From: Dysgonomonas sp. Marseille-P4361 | GTDB lineage: Bacteria; Bacteroidota; Bacteroidia; Bacteroidales; Dysgonomonadaceae | Length of the DNA stretch: 64,000 bases | Reading direction: 5' to 3' | NCBI RefSeq assembly: GCF_900343125.1 | Contig: NZ_OPYL01000004.1 | Location: forward strand, 1 to 64,000 | Part shown: one piece after another, positions 37,661 through 45,564 of the stretch | Position numbering within the stretch: the stretch's first letter is position 1 | How the letters are laid out: each line of letters starts with the position of its first letter | Program-made: the position numbers and the translations under genes | Notes under the pieces: model-generated | The model's input: the letters and a program-made list of their open reading frames with translations, nothing else | The model's database searches: none | What the model was told of the DNA's origin: nothing

Positions 37661-38335
37661 CTAACCTACAAAGGATGCAGACTGCAGGGTATTTTCGTCA
37701 ATATTCAATTCCTTACTATAAACTTTAAAGAATAACTTTCTCAGTTCTTTTTTATTGACAGTTGTTTTATCTTTTCGCAATTGAATATAATTGTAAAACA
37801 GAATATCCTCAATTAATTCTCTGACTGTTTTAAATCTTAGCCTCTTTGTGAATTTACATATTAAATAAAAGCTAATTGCAGATAGCATAAACAATGTCAT
37901 TCCAAGCATGACTGTATCAAAAATCATAATCAATATAGCTCCTAACATCAAGAACATTAAAACCTGAAAAGTAAATTTAGACATAGCAATAAGATATATT
38001 TCAATTCCTAACTCTTTTTCCATTTGCTTTACCAAAACTTTTCTATTTTTTCGTGGAAAAATCTCGTCTAGCCTTGTGCTTGTCGTTAATCGATGAGGAT
38101 CATATACTCCCTGCTTGACCACTAGTTCTCTTAATTTATAAAATACTTGTTGAGAAGTACATGTACCACTATCCTCTTGATCAAGCTTAGATAGAATAAC
38201 ATCTACAAATTCCTCAAAAGTCTTTACATGAGACAATTCATTTTCTTCAAGCTTAACTTGCAGACTATCTTCGATCAGATATAAACTATCTTCTATATCC
38301 TCAATTTCTTCTGTATTAAATATATATTTCTTCAT
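37661..38335 (-). CDS. Membrane protein with an N-terminal acyl-carrier-like helical segment
   Basis: This 224-residue protein is not recognised with certainty. Residues about 10-60 (DSLQVKLEENELSHVKTFEEFVDVI) resemble the helical layout of acyl carrier proteins or regulators, but there is no DSL phosphopantetheine serine in the right context. Two close transmembrane helices follow (about 120-160, FTFQVLMFLMLGAILIMIF and LGMTLFMLSAISFYLI). The C-terminal tail is basic and helical. Both ends are probably cytoplasmic. It stands alone upstream of groES on the same strand but is separated by the groES regulatory region. Confidence 0.55.
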   Translation of the reverse strand: MKKYIFNTEEIEDIEDSLYLIEDSLQVKLEENELSHVKTFEEFVDVILSKLDQEDSGTCTSQQVFYKLRELVVKQGVYDPHRLTTSTRLDEIFPRKNRKVLVKQMEKELGIEIYLIAMSKFTFQVLMFLMLGAILIMIFDTVMLGMTLFMLSAISFYLICKFTKRLRFKTVRELIEDILFYNYIQLRKDKTTVNKKELRKLFFKVYSKELNIDENTLQSASFVG

Positions 38336-38413
38336 ATACTTGCCAAACTATGCATAGAAAACGAAGATACTATTTTTCTAAACATATTATCGCACATACA
38401 GCGGTTGTAAAAA

Positions 38414-39664
38414 CTAAAAATTCAGATCGCAAAAGTCTAAAAACTTTTCCCAATCGTAGTCTTTCACATCGTGACCTCCGGTTCGGATATGATAACCGAC
38501 AGAAGGTGTTACTACAGGTTTATCTATAGCCGGAAGCGTATCACTTTCCAAAGTTTTCAATCCGTACAACTGATATACTGGACCGGCATGATAAGCTGAC
38601 AGAAACTCTCCTTTAGGGTCTGCCCACTGATCGTCGACAGCACTGGCTACATAGACACTGCGCGGAGCAATAAGCGCTATGAGCTGATGCTGGTCGAACG
38701 GAAGTTCAGCTTCTTTGCCGGCATATCGGGAGAAGGCAGGACAAAACCAATGAGGAAAAGCCTTTGTAATTATAGCAATATTTTCGCCATATACCCTTTT
38801 GGCAAGGGCTGCACCTCCACATCCTGAATTATTGGAAATAACCACCTTGAAATGCTCATCTTGCACACCCGCCCATAACGTAGCTTTACCCTGACGGGAA
38901 TGCCCCATGATAGCCATTTTCTCCGAATCGATCTTTTCCTCCGTCTCCAGATAGTCAGCGATACGGCTCAAACCCCATGCCCATGCCCCAATTGCCTGCC
39001 ATTTGTCAGGCTTATCTACATTCGCTTCATAATCGGAGAACAGAGCGGCAATACTTCGCTCTTCAAACCCCGGTCTGTCCGGATAGATATCTTCGTACCA
39101 CATAGTAGCCACAGCATAGCCCCGATCGATAATACGGTCGTAACTCCAACGATTAGTTTGTTCGCCCCTCGTCCATGTTGAGCGATCATTTTTCTTCAGT
39201 TCCTTATAGGCAGATGAATAAAGTATATCTTCTTCGGTGGTTGTGCTATGGTTTCCTTTAAAATTATAACCGATCACGACGGGAACTTTTCCTTGTGCAG
39301 CATTAGGAATATAAAGAAGAAGGAATGCTTCTACTGTTTTTCCATTCTCCACAAACGAGAATTTAATCTGCTTGCTGGTGGCTTTACCTTCCAAAGCTTT
39401 GGGATTCTGGGCAAGTATCTGATATTTCACATTTATATTTTCACTTGGAGTGCGACCGTATTCTTGCGAGTAGAAATACTCCATCAACTCGGGTTTTCGT
39501 TTGTTTTCCCACTGAGTTATCGTTGTCACCGCCGTACCATCGTTGCATCTGAGCAATTCGGGCAATATATAGTCTGGGACTTTGCTTTCATCGTAATTTG
39601 CAACATTCTGAGCCTGAATATTACATGTACAAAACAAGAAAAAGAAAAGGATATAACGATTCAT
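38414..39664 (-). CDS. CE15-type glucuronoyl esterase, secreted
   Basis: A 416-residue alpha/beta hydrolase with a signal peptide (about 1-18, NIQAQ). The nucleophile motif is MGHSRQGKATLWAG with Ser256, the bacterial variant of the CE15 G-x-S-R-x-G-K signature. NNSGCGGAALAKR, PHWFCPAF and a late histidine in TGGHDVKDYDW are also characteristic. CE15 enzymes cleave ester bonds between glucuronic acid on xylan and lignin alcohols. Several bacterial members also act on simple uronate esters. It has no attached binding module and stands alone, so a direct PUL context is absent here. Confidence 0.85.
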   Translation of the reverse strand: MNRYILFFFLFCTCNIQAQNVANYDESKVPDYILPELLRCNDGTAVTTITQWENKRKPELMEYFYSQEYGRTPSENINVKYQILAQNPKALEGKATSKQIKFSFVENGKTVEAFLLLYIPNAAQGKVPVVIGYNFKGNHSTTTEEDILYSSAYKELKKNDRSTWTRGEQTNRWSYDRIIDRGYAVATMWYEDIYPDRPGFEERSIAALFSDYEANVDKPDKWQAIGAWAWGLSRIADYLETEEKIDSEKMAIMGHSRQGKATLWAGVQDEHFKVVISNNSGCGGAALAKRVYGENIAIITKAFPHWFCPAFSRYAGKEAELPFDQHQLIALIAPRSVYVASAVDDQWADPKGEFLSAYHAGPVYQLYGLKTLESDTLPAIDKPVVTPSVGYHIRTGGHDVKDYDWEKFLDFCDLNF

Positions 39665-39768
39665 AGTGATTAATTATCTGATGGTTATGAATTAATTAGG
39701 GCAGACACAAGGTACAACTTTTTTCTCTTTTACTGAATATATTTCACATCAATTCAAATATTGGAAAT

Positions 39769-39802
39769 AAAAAAAAGAGGATATGCAAAACACAGACCCT
39801 CT
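39769..39802 (-). terminator. Terminator of the ROK kinase gene
   Basis: On the minus strand AGAGG and CCTCT (plus positions 39798-39802 and 39776-39780) form a short stem with a 17-base loop, followed by eight T residues. It lies about 26 bases after the stop codon at 39828. Confidence 0.45.
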
Positions 39803-39827
39803 CCTACTTTATATATTGTATAACAAT

Positions 39828-40715
39828 TTACATCAACAAGCTAGCACAACCAAGCAGAGTTGATTCCTCTCCTAAGATGGTAGTCAGCACACGAGTCGAA
39901 GGATTTTCTTTTGCCATAGCTGCTTTTAATGGCTCGATAAACAAATGAGCCGAAAGTGCAATGCTTCCTCCGATAACCAATGTATCGGCTTGCCTTTCTT
40001 TAACAAGCGGAACCAAGAACTCGATCAGTGCTTCGCTAAATTCTGCAAATACTTGTTTCGCTGCATCATCTGTTCCGTTTACAACCCCATCGATAAGGAA
40101 CTTAGCTCCACGTACCTTCTCACCAGTTAATTCTCTGTAACGGGTAATAAACCAACGTGTAGAAATAAAATCTTCGACAGTTTTTCCTCTGAATGGTGCA
40201 CACCATAGATCAGCGTCGACAGACTCCCCATCTACACAGTATGCAGAGCCAAAACCAGTACCAAGGGTTACTCCTATTGCGTTTCGGCTTCCTTTGGCTG
40301 CTCCGCCAAAAACACATCCACGAAGGAAGTTTTCGGCATCGTTTTTAAATCTGATGTATTCAGGGTCGAAACCGGTACGTCTCGACAATTCTGTACGGAT
40401 ATTCATTCCATAAAGCGCTCTGAACTTCTTTTGCTCCTCTATCTTAGCTATACCGTTTTCGTAATCGAACGGGCCGGGCATTGCCAACCCCATACCTATA
40501 ATGTATGATGTATCTATACCAGCCTCCGAATCGGCCAATTCTATTGACTGAATGATAGCCTCGGACCACGATGTCAGGATATTCTCAGCATTACCTTCAG
40601 CTTCTACTTCCATACGACAGTAGCTTCCTTGTAATATTTTAGCTTCATCCAGATCGATAACGGCAACTGTGATATGACCTCCGCCTATATCTGCACCGAT
40701 AGCATACTTTTTCAT
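39828..40715 (-). CDS. ROK-family sugar kinase-like protein
   Basis: A 295-residue cytoplasmic protein of the ROK (repressor/kinase) group, predicted to phosphorylate glucose or a related hexose with ATP. The first phosphate loop reads IGADIGGGHITVAVID, which departs from the usual DIGGT-K form. The catalytic aspartate lies in RFKNDAENFLRG, the glycine-rich loop in IGVTLGTGFGSAY, and the adenosine motif in LVIGGSIALS. The zinc-binding C-x-C-G-x-x-G-C motif of many ROK kinases is missing, as are any DNA-binding domains. It lies about 90 bases after the PfkB gene on the same strand and may be co-transcribed. Confidence 0.85.
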   Translation of the reverse strand: MKKYAIGADIGGGHITVAVIDLDEAKILQGSYCRMEVEAEGNAENILTSWSEAIIQSIELADSEAGIDTSYIIGMGLAMPGPFDYENGIAKIEEQKKFRALYGMNIRTELSRRTGFDPEYIRFKNDAENFLRGCVFGGAAKGSRNAIGVTLGTGFGSAYCVDGESVDADLWCAPFRGKTVEDFISTRWFITRYRELTGEKVRGAKFLIDGVVNGTDDAAKQVFAEFSEALIEFLVPLVKERQADTLVIGGSIALSAHLFIEPLKAAMAKENPSTRVLTTILGEESTLLGCASLLM

Positions 40716-40803
40716 ATTTTGAATAATTTATTGTTATGTGAATTTTATCTGATAAAAAAGACCAACAAAGATAAGCCTTTCGATAAAATCACATTCTTAT
40801 ATA

Positions 40804-41778
40804 TTAATATTTTTCAATTTCTTTTATCAAGCTAACCCACTGTTCGTCCTGAATCTTTGGACCAATAATCTGTATCACGTGCGCAGCCAATAGCGTACCT
40901 ATCTCGCCACAAACCTTCAAAGATTGCTTATTGATAAGTCCATAAAGGAAACCTGCTGCATACAAATCGCCCGCACCGGTGGTATCTACACAATTTACTT
41001 TTAGCGCAGGAACAAAGACTTTCTCCTCGCCACGCTGTATCCACGAACCTGCACTCCCGGTCTTTACAATTGCAATTTCGGTCTGCTGTGCCAATACTGC
41101 AACAGCCTCTTCGGCAGACATGTCAAGCAAGCTTCTTGCTTCTTCTTCGTTAGCAAATACAATATCTACATACTGAGGAATGATTTCTTTCAGAAAGTCG
41201 CAACTGGCTTCTACTACATTGTAACTTGCCAGGTCAAGCACCACCTTAGCTCCTGCTTCTTTAGCCATTACGATTGCCTGCTTGATGAGGTCGTAACTTT
41301 GCACCAGATAGCCTTCGATATAGAAATAGTTGTAACCTTCGAAATCTTCTTTGCGTAATTCGTTTGCATTCAACAAAGCGGCAGCACCCAGATAAGTACC
41401 GAATGTGCGCTCTCCGTCTTTAGAAATAAATGTTGAGGCTACGCCCGATGCTTCGTTCACTTCTGTCAGGTGCGATTTTACTTTGTATTTTTGCAGATCT
41501 TCTTTATAGTATGTTCCGTAGAAGTCTGTACCTATACGTCCTAAGAATCCGGTTTTAACTCCTAAGTTCGCCAAACCGACAATTGTATTCGATGCAGAGC
41601 CTCCGGCTACGATGTTTTTTTCCAGTTTATTGAGTTCTCCGCTTATTATTTCCAACTTTTTTTTGTCGATTAGCTGCATACTGCCTTTGGGAAGTTCGAG
41701 CTGATGAAGTAGTCTATCGTCTTCTATTACAGCAAGAACGTCTACCAGGGCGTTGCCCATACCAAGTATCTTTGTCAT
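40804..41778 (-). CDS. PfkB-family carbohydrate/nucleoside kinase
   Basis: A 324-residue ribokinase-fold kinase. The N terminus KILGMGNALVDVLAVI, the substrate-binding GGSASNTIVGLANLG and GRIGTDFYG, and the catalytic VNCVDTTGAGDLYAAGFLYGL (anion hole and general base aspartate) are all present. This subgroup is often labelled adenosine kinase in Bacteroidota genomes, but sugar kinases share the motifs, so the substrate is left open. A TATCTTTG box lies 21-28 bases upstream, back to back with the promoter of the first tRNA gene. Confidence 0.88.
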   Translation of the reverse strand: MTKILGMGNALVDVLAVIEDDRLLHQLELPKGSMQLIDKKKLEIISGELNKLEKNIVAGGSASNTIVGLANLGVKTGFLGRIGTDFYGTYYKEDLQKYKVKSHLTEVNEASGVASTFISKDGERTFGTYLGAAALLNANELRKEDFEGYNYFYIEGYLVQSYDLIKQAIVMAKEAGAKVVLDLASYNVVEASCDFLKEIIPQYVDIVFANEEEARSLLDMSAEEAVAVLAQQTEIAIVKTGSAGSWIQRGEEKVFVPALKVNCVDTTGAGDLYAAGFLYGLINKQSLKVCGEIGTLLAAHVIQIIGPKIQDEQWVSLIKEIEKY

Positions 41779-41798
41779 TTTTTTAAATTATTTTTATG

Positions 41799-41837
41799 CA
41801 AAGATATTGCATAATTCAGAATTATAGCCTATTTTTG
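41799..41837. promoter_or_regulatory. Divergent promoters: PfkB gene (minus) and first tRNA-Asn (plus)
   Basis: The minus strand has TATCTTTG (plus positions 41799-41806) ahead of the kinase gene. The plus strand has ATTG at 41806-41809 and TATTTTTG at 41830-41837 (20 bases apart), a promoter pair ending 23 bases before the tRNA. The two promoters touch, so their use may be linked. Confidence 0.5.
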
Positions 41838-41860
41838 CATCACTTTTAAGGGAATAAAAT

Positions 41861-41934
41861 TCTTCCTTAGCTCAGTCGGTTAGAGCATCTGACTGTTAAT
41901 CAGAGGGTCCTTGGTTCAAGTCCAAGAGGAAGAG
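41861..41934 (+). tRNA. tRNA-Asn (GTT)
   Basis: 74 bases with all standard arms. The acceptor stem is TCTTCCT/AGGAAGA (41861-41867 with 41927-41933), and the D stem is GCTC/GAGC. The anticodon stem is TCTGA/TCAGA with loop CTGTTAA, anticodon GTT at 41895-41897. The T arm is CTTGG-TTCAAGT-CCAAG, and G at 41934 is the discriminator. CCA is not encoded. It is followed by a hairpin terminator that is duplicated after the second copy. Confidence 0.95.
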
Positions 41935-41939
41935 CAAGA

Positions 41940-41968
41940 GCAATCACTAATACAGTGGTTGCTTTTTT
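41940..41968 (+). terminator. Terminator of the first tRNA-Asn
   Basis: GCAATCACT (41940-41948) pairs with AGTGGTTGC (41954-41962; one T-G pair) and is followed by six T residues. Confidence 0.75.
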
Positions 41969-42035
41969 GTTTTGCACAACCAGAACACTCTATTATTGTA
42001 GGCAGAAAAATTTCTTCTACATTTTGAATTATTTT

Positions 42036-42066
42036 TTTGCACGATAAAAAAAGATTTATATCTTTG
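42036..42066 (+). promoter_or_regulatory. Promoter of the second tRNA-Asn
   Basis: TTTG at 42036-42039 and TATCTTTG at 42059-42066 are 19 bases apart, an ideal match to the Bacteroidota -33/-7 pattern. The tRNA begins 40 bases after the -7 box, and GAAAG/CTTTC in the leader can form a small stem. Confidence 0.7.
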
Positions 42067-42105
42067 CACCCGAAAGTTTAAGCAATAAAGCTTTCGACAC
42101 GGAAT

Positions 42106-42179
42106 TCTTCCTTAGCTCAGTTGGTTAGAGCACCTGACTGTTAATCAGGGGGTCCTTGGTTCAAGCCCAAGAGGAAGAG
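42106..42179 (+). tRNA. tRNA-Asn (GTT), second copy
   Basis: 74 bases with the same layout as the first copy. The acceptor is TCTTCCT/AGGAAGA (42106-42112 with 42172-42178), the anticodon stem CCTGA/TCAGG, the anticodon GTT at 42140-42142, and the discriminator is G at 42179. It differs from the first copy at only a few positions: the D loop, one base pair of the anticodon stem, and one T-loop base (TTCAAGC). CCA is not encoded. Confidence 0.95.
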
Positions 42180-42184
42180 CAAAA

Positions 42185-42213
42185 GCAATCACTAAAACAG
42201 TGGTTGCTTTTTT
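42185..42213 (+). terminator. Terminator of the second tRNA-Asn
   Basis: GCAATCACT (42185-42193) pairs with AGTGGTTGC (42199-42207) and is followed by T residues. It is nearly identical to the terminator behind the first copy, so gene and terminator were duplicated together. Confidence 0.75.
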
Positions 42214-42257
42214 ATTTTATATATCTTTAAAGAGATTATACACAATATCTAATTTCT

Positions 42258-42881
42258 ATGAATACCCAGATATATACAGTCGGAATAAGAGAATACAATA
42301 ACCTTCGGTTTGTAAACGAATCGCTCTCGGGAATAGAGATAATTCAAGGCTACTTCGAAGAGTGTGAGTTTGAGGGCTGCAATTTTTCAGAAAGCGTTCT
42401 TATCGACTGCACTTTCAACAACTGTGTTTTCTCCAATTGCAATTTGATGTTAACCAAGATACCAAATACCACTTTCAACAACGTAAAATTTGACGGTTGC
42501 GATATGATTGGTATAGACTGGACGGTAGCCCGATGGTTTCGCAATACTAAGAAATCGAAGCAACCCTTCCCTATCCTATTTGAATCGTGTAGATTAAACC
42601 ATTCTGTATTTGTTGGAATGGATATAGCCAATGCTCTATTTACAGACTGTACAATAAAAGAGGCTTTCTTCGAAGATGCATCGATGGAGAATTGCTCTTT
42701 TAACAGATGCGATTTGGAACAATCTGTTTTCAAGAACACCAATCTGCGCGGATCTGATCTCTCTACTGCTAAGAATTACGATATAGATGTTTGTCAGAAC
42801 AATGTAACAAAAGCCAAGTTTTCGCTACCCGAAGCAGTCTCTCTTATCTATTCGCTAGATATAGTGATAACAAACCAATAG
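42258..42881 (+). CDS. Pentapeptide-repeat protein
   Basis: A 207-residue cytoplasmic protein with two runs of A(D/N)LxF-style five-residue repeats, forming a right-handed four-sided helix. The first run is about residues 32-82 (CEFEGCNFSESVLIDCTFNNCVF), the second about 108-172 (CRLNHSVF, ADSMENCSF-like steps, CDLEQSVF, NLRGSDLS). Between them is a loop with RWFRNTKKSKQPF. The layout with a central break resembles Qnr/YjbI-like proteins. Some such proteins protect DNA gyrase, but most have no known role, so quinolone resistance should not be assumed. It lies 79 bases after a tRNA gene. Confidence 0.85.
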   Translation: MNTQIYTVGIREYNNLRFVNESLSGIEIIQGYFEECEFEGCNFSESVLIDCTFNNCVFSNCNLMLTKIPNTTFNNVKFDGCDMIGIDWTVARWFRNTKKSKQPFPILFESCRLNHSVFVGMDIANALFTDCTIKEAFFEDASMENCSFNRCDLEQSVFKNTNLRGSDLSTAKNYDIDVCQNNVTKAKFSLPEAVSLIYSLDIVITNQ

Positions 42882-42901
42882 TAACTTGTGCATAATTATT
42901 C

Positions 42902-42909
42902 TATCTTTG
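42902..42909 (+). promoter_or_regulatory. -7 box for the MscS-like gene
   Basis: TATCTTTG, an exact TAnnTTTG match, lies 51 bases before the ATG at 42960. The -33 element is unclear. Confidence 0.5.
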
Positions 42910-42959
42910 CAATAGGTTTTTGATTATCTCATAGACAAACAAAATATACCTCCTGCAAT

Positions 42960-44816
42960 ATGAAAAGCTATACATACATTTTTTTGTTAAGCATCATCAC
43001 ATTCCTATTTCCTCTATCCGTCGAAGCTCAGTTAAAAGAAAGAGCAAAAGAAGTTCTGGATGGAATAATAATAGATAAAGCACTCCTCGACACCACCGTT
43101 ACAGACAGCCTGCCTGCCATCAACAAACGCTTACAGGACTCTATCAAAATGCAGGAAATGATGCTTCAGATACAAGAGATGAAGCTCAATGAAATTCTTT
43201 TACGCACGGAGCTGGATGAAGCCACATCGGGAATAACAAAAGATTCGATAAGAAAAGCCGAGCAGCGTCGCCGAATTGACTCCCTTAGAACTGTCACACA
43301 CGGAATTCCGGTTATAGTAGACGCAGATACCTTATTCCTACTTTATACAAAGAAAGGTGCATTAACTCCACACCAACGTGCAGAGACTATAGAAAAAACG
43401 ATTCTTGCAATAGGAAAAGATTACAGTTTCGGCATGGACACTATCTATGTTGAGGAAAGCGAGATTTTTTCCGATATCATGTATGGTGACAAAGTCATAA
43501 TGAGTGTAACAGACAATGATGCCTTGTGGCAAAACACATCCCGCCAAGAGCTGGCTAAACAATACATCCCTCCCATATCGAACAAAATAACCGAACTTAA
43601 AAAAGAACACAGCATATTGCAGGTCGCAAAACGAATAGGACTTTTCCTGCTCGTACTAATTATACAATACCTGCTATGGAAAGGGACCAACTACTTATTC
43701 CGAAAACTTCGCCGCAGAATAGTATGGCTGACTGCAAACAAACTTAAACCTGTATCGATCAAAGACTATGAATTTCTCGATACACGCAAGCAAGGACGCG
43801 TATTGCTATTTTTTTCGAAAGTGTTACAATACGCTGTTATCTTGATACAACTAGCCATCACCATACCTATACTCTTCTCTATTTTTCCTCAAACGGAGTC
43901 GCTGGCGATGCAGCTATTCACCTATATATTCAATCCCGTAAAAATGATTTTCTGGAAAGTAATCAATTATTTTCCGAATATATTTATCATTATAGTTATC
44001 TATCTCTGTATCCGTTACCTTGTAAAAATGGTACAATACATAGCAGGTGAAATAGAAAGTGAAAAGTTAAAAATAACAGGTTTCTACCCCGATTGGGCAC
44101 AACCGACATACAATATCGTACGTTTCTTGCTGTATGTTTTTATGATAGCAATGATATATCCTTATCTTCCCGGTGCAGACTCGGGAGCATTCCAAGGAAT
44201 ATCAATCTTTGTAGGACTTATCGTATCGCTGGGATCGAGCAGCGCCATCGCCAACATCATAGCCGGACTAGTCATTACTTATATGCGTCCGTTCAGGATT
44301 GGAGACAGAATCAAACTTGGAGACACCGAAGGGCACGTAGTAGAGAAAACTCCATTTGTAACCCGCATAAAGACTCCTAAAAATGAGATTATAACAATCC
44401 CCAACTCGTCCATTATGTCATCTAATACGGTTAATTATAGCGAATCGGCAAAAGCATACGGATTGATTATACACACACCCGTAACTTACGGATACGACGT
44501 TCCTTGGGAGAAAGCTCATGAAGTGCTGATTGCAGCAGCAAAAGATACGCATGGAGTTATGAAACATCCTGCTCCTTTTGTACTGGAAACGAAACTTGAT
44601 GATTTTTATGTCATTTATCAAATAAATGCTTACATAAAGAATGCAGATAAACTGGCACAGTTGTATTCAGATCTGCACCAACAAATACAAATAAAATCGA
44701 ACGAAGCCGGGCTGGAATTAGTATCTCCTCAATACATAGAGCAGCGGAAAGCACGAGAGAAAATAATGCCGGACAAATACTTAAACAAGGACGAAGACTC
44801 GGACAGAAAAGACTAA
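42960..44816 (+). CDS. MscS-family mechanosensitive channel with large periplasmic N-terminal domain
   Basis: A 618-residue inner-membrane channel that should open under membrane tension to release solutes after osmotic downshift. A signal peptide (1-23) is followed by about 190 residues of periplasmic domain, including a coiled-coil-like stretch (MQEMMLQIQEMKLNEILL). Several transmembrane helices come next (about 225-245, 280-305, 335-350, 385-400). The pore helix is the conserved GISIFVGLIVSLGSSSAIANIIAGLVITYMRPFRIGD region, and the beta domain has EGHVVEKTPFVTRIKTPKNE and IPNSSIMSSNTVNYS. The C-terminal cage domain is present. The extended N terminus is like the larger MscS relatives, not the short E. 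coli MscS. Confidence 0.92.
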   Translation: MKSYTYIFLLSIITFLFPLSVEAQLKERAKEVLDGIIIDKALLDTTVTDSLPAINKRLQDSIKMQEMMLQIQEMKLNEILLRTELDEATSGITKDSIRKAEQRRRIDSLRTVTHGIPVIVDADTLFLLYTKKGALTPHQRAETIEKTILAIGKDYSFGMDTIYVEESEIFSDIMYGDKVIMSVTDNDALWQNTSRQELAKQYIPPISNKITELKKEHSILQVAKRIGLFLLVLIIQYLLWKGTNYLFRKLRRRIVWLTANKLKPVSIKDYEFLDTRKQGRVLLFFSKVLQYAVILIQLAITIPILFSIFPQTESLAMQLFTYIFNPVKMIFWKVINYFPNIFIIIVIYLCIRYLVKMVQYIAGEIESEKLKITGFYPDWAQPTYNIVRFLLYVFMIAMIYPYLPGADSGAFQGISIFVGLIVSLGSSSAIANIIAGLVITYMRPFRIGDRIKLGDTEGHVVEKTPFVTRIKTPKNEIITIPNSSIMSSNTVNYSESAKAYGLIIHTPVTYGYDVPWEKAHEVLIAAAKDTHGVMKHPAPFVLETKLDDFYVIYQINAYIKNADKLAQLYSDLHQQIQIKSNEAGLELVSPQYIEQRKAREKIMPDKYLNKDEDSDRKD

Positions 44817-44827
44817 CCATAAAATCA

Positions 44828-44865
44828 AAAAAGCAGGCTGTAATCTTAATATCAGCCTGCTTTTT
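44828..44865. terminator. Bidirectional terminator
   Basis: AAAAAGCAGGCTG (44828-44840) pairs perfectly with CAGCCTGCTTTTT (44853-44865) across a 12-base loop. It separates the convergent MscS and deacetylase genes. Confidence 0.8.
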
Positions 44866-44892
44866 CTTTACGCTCTCATCTATTATCTCCTA

Positions 44893-45504
44893 TCAAACTA
44901 GTTCAAAGGTATAGCCTTGTTCCTTTAGCCATTTCAAACTTTTTGGCAGAGCATATTTCATATTCTTTTCAGCTTTTAGCGAATCGTGAAAAACGATAAC
45001 CGAGCCGTCGCGCGTATATTTCTTCACATTATCCAACACCTGATCGGGTGTCAGCAGCTTACTATAGTCGCGTGTAACGACATCCCACATTACTATTTTG
45101 AAGTGCTTACGGAGCTTGAAATACTGTGGTATCCGAACATGTCCATGCGGTGGACGAAACAAGTCTGACTTAATATATTCGGACGCTAAAAAACTGTTTG
45201 CTATATAACGTTTCGACCAAGTACGTATCCCTTGCAAGTGGTTGAATGTATGATTTCCTACCTGATGACCTCGTTCGAGAACCATCTGATAAATATCGGG
45301 ATGCTTGCGGACATTATCTCCAACACAGAAGAAAGTTGCCTTCACATCAAACTCATCTAAGACATCAAGTACCCAAGGTGTTATCTCGGGAATTGGTCCG
45401 TCATCAAATGTAAGATATACCGTTTTTTGATTTTTGATTGGCTTACGCCACATCGAGCCCGGAAAAAACAGGCGATATATCTTTGGTGGTTGTTCTATCA
45501 ACAT
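44893..45504 (-). CDS. Polysaccharide deacetylase (NodB/CE4 family)
   Basis: A 203-residue protein covering little more than the NodB homology domain. Motif 1 is LTFDDGP with Asp34 (base) and Asp35 (metal). Motif 2 is HTFNH with His85 and His89. Motif 3 is RPPHGH, followed by WDVVTRDYS and the late histidine in VIVFHDSL. It should remove acetyl groups from N-acetylglucosamine in peptidoglycan or another glycan. No cleavable signal peptide is seen. It starts 60 bases after the DUF2723 gene on the same strand and is probably co-transcribed, which points to cell-envelope glycans. Confidence 0.9.
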   Translation of the reverse strand: MLIEQPPKIYRLFFPGSMWRKPIKNQKTVYLTFDDGPIPEITPWVLDVLDEFDVKATFFCVGDNVRKHPDIYQMVLERGHQVGNHTFNHLQGIRTWSKRYIANSFLASEYIKSDLFRPPHGHVRIPQYFKLRKHFKIVMWDVVTRDYSKLLTPDQVLDNVKKYTRDGSVIVFHDSLKAEKNMKYALPKSLKWLKEQGYTFELV

Positions 45505-45564
45505 ATCTGAGTACAGATAAATAGGATTCCTATCAACAGGAACCCTATTTACTATCTATCTATT

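Noticed and set aside
42258-42881. Pentapeptide-repeat protein as a Qnr-type quinolone-resistance gene
   Set aside because: Only the repeat architecture is shared; no Qnr-specific loop sequence is recognisable.
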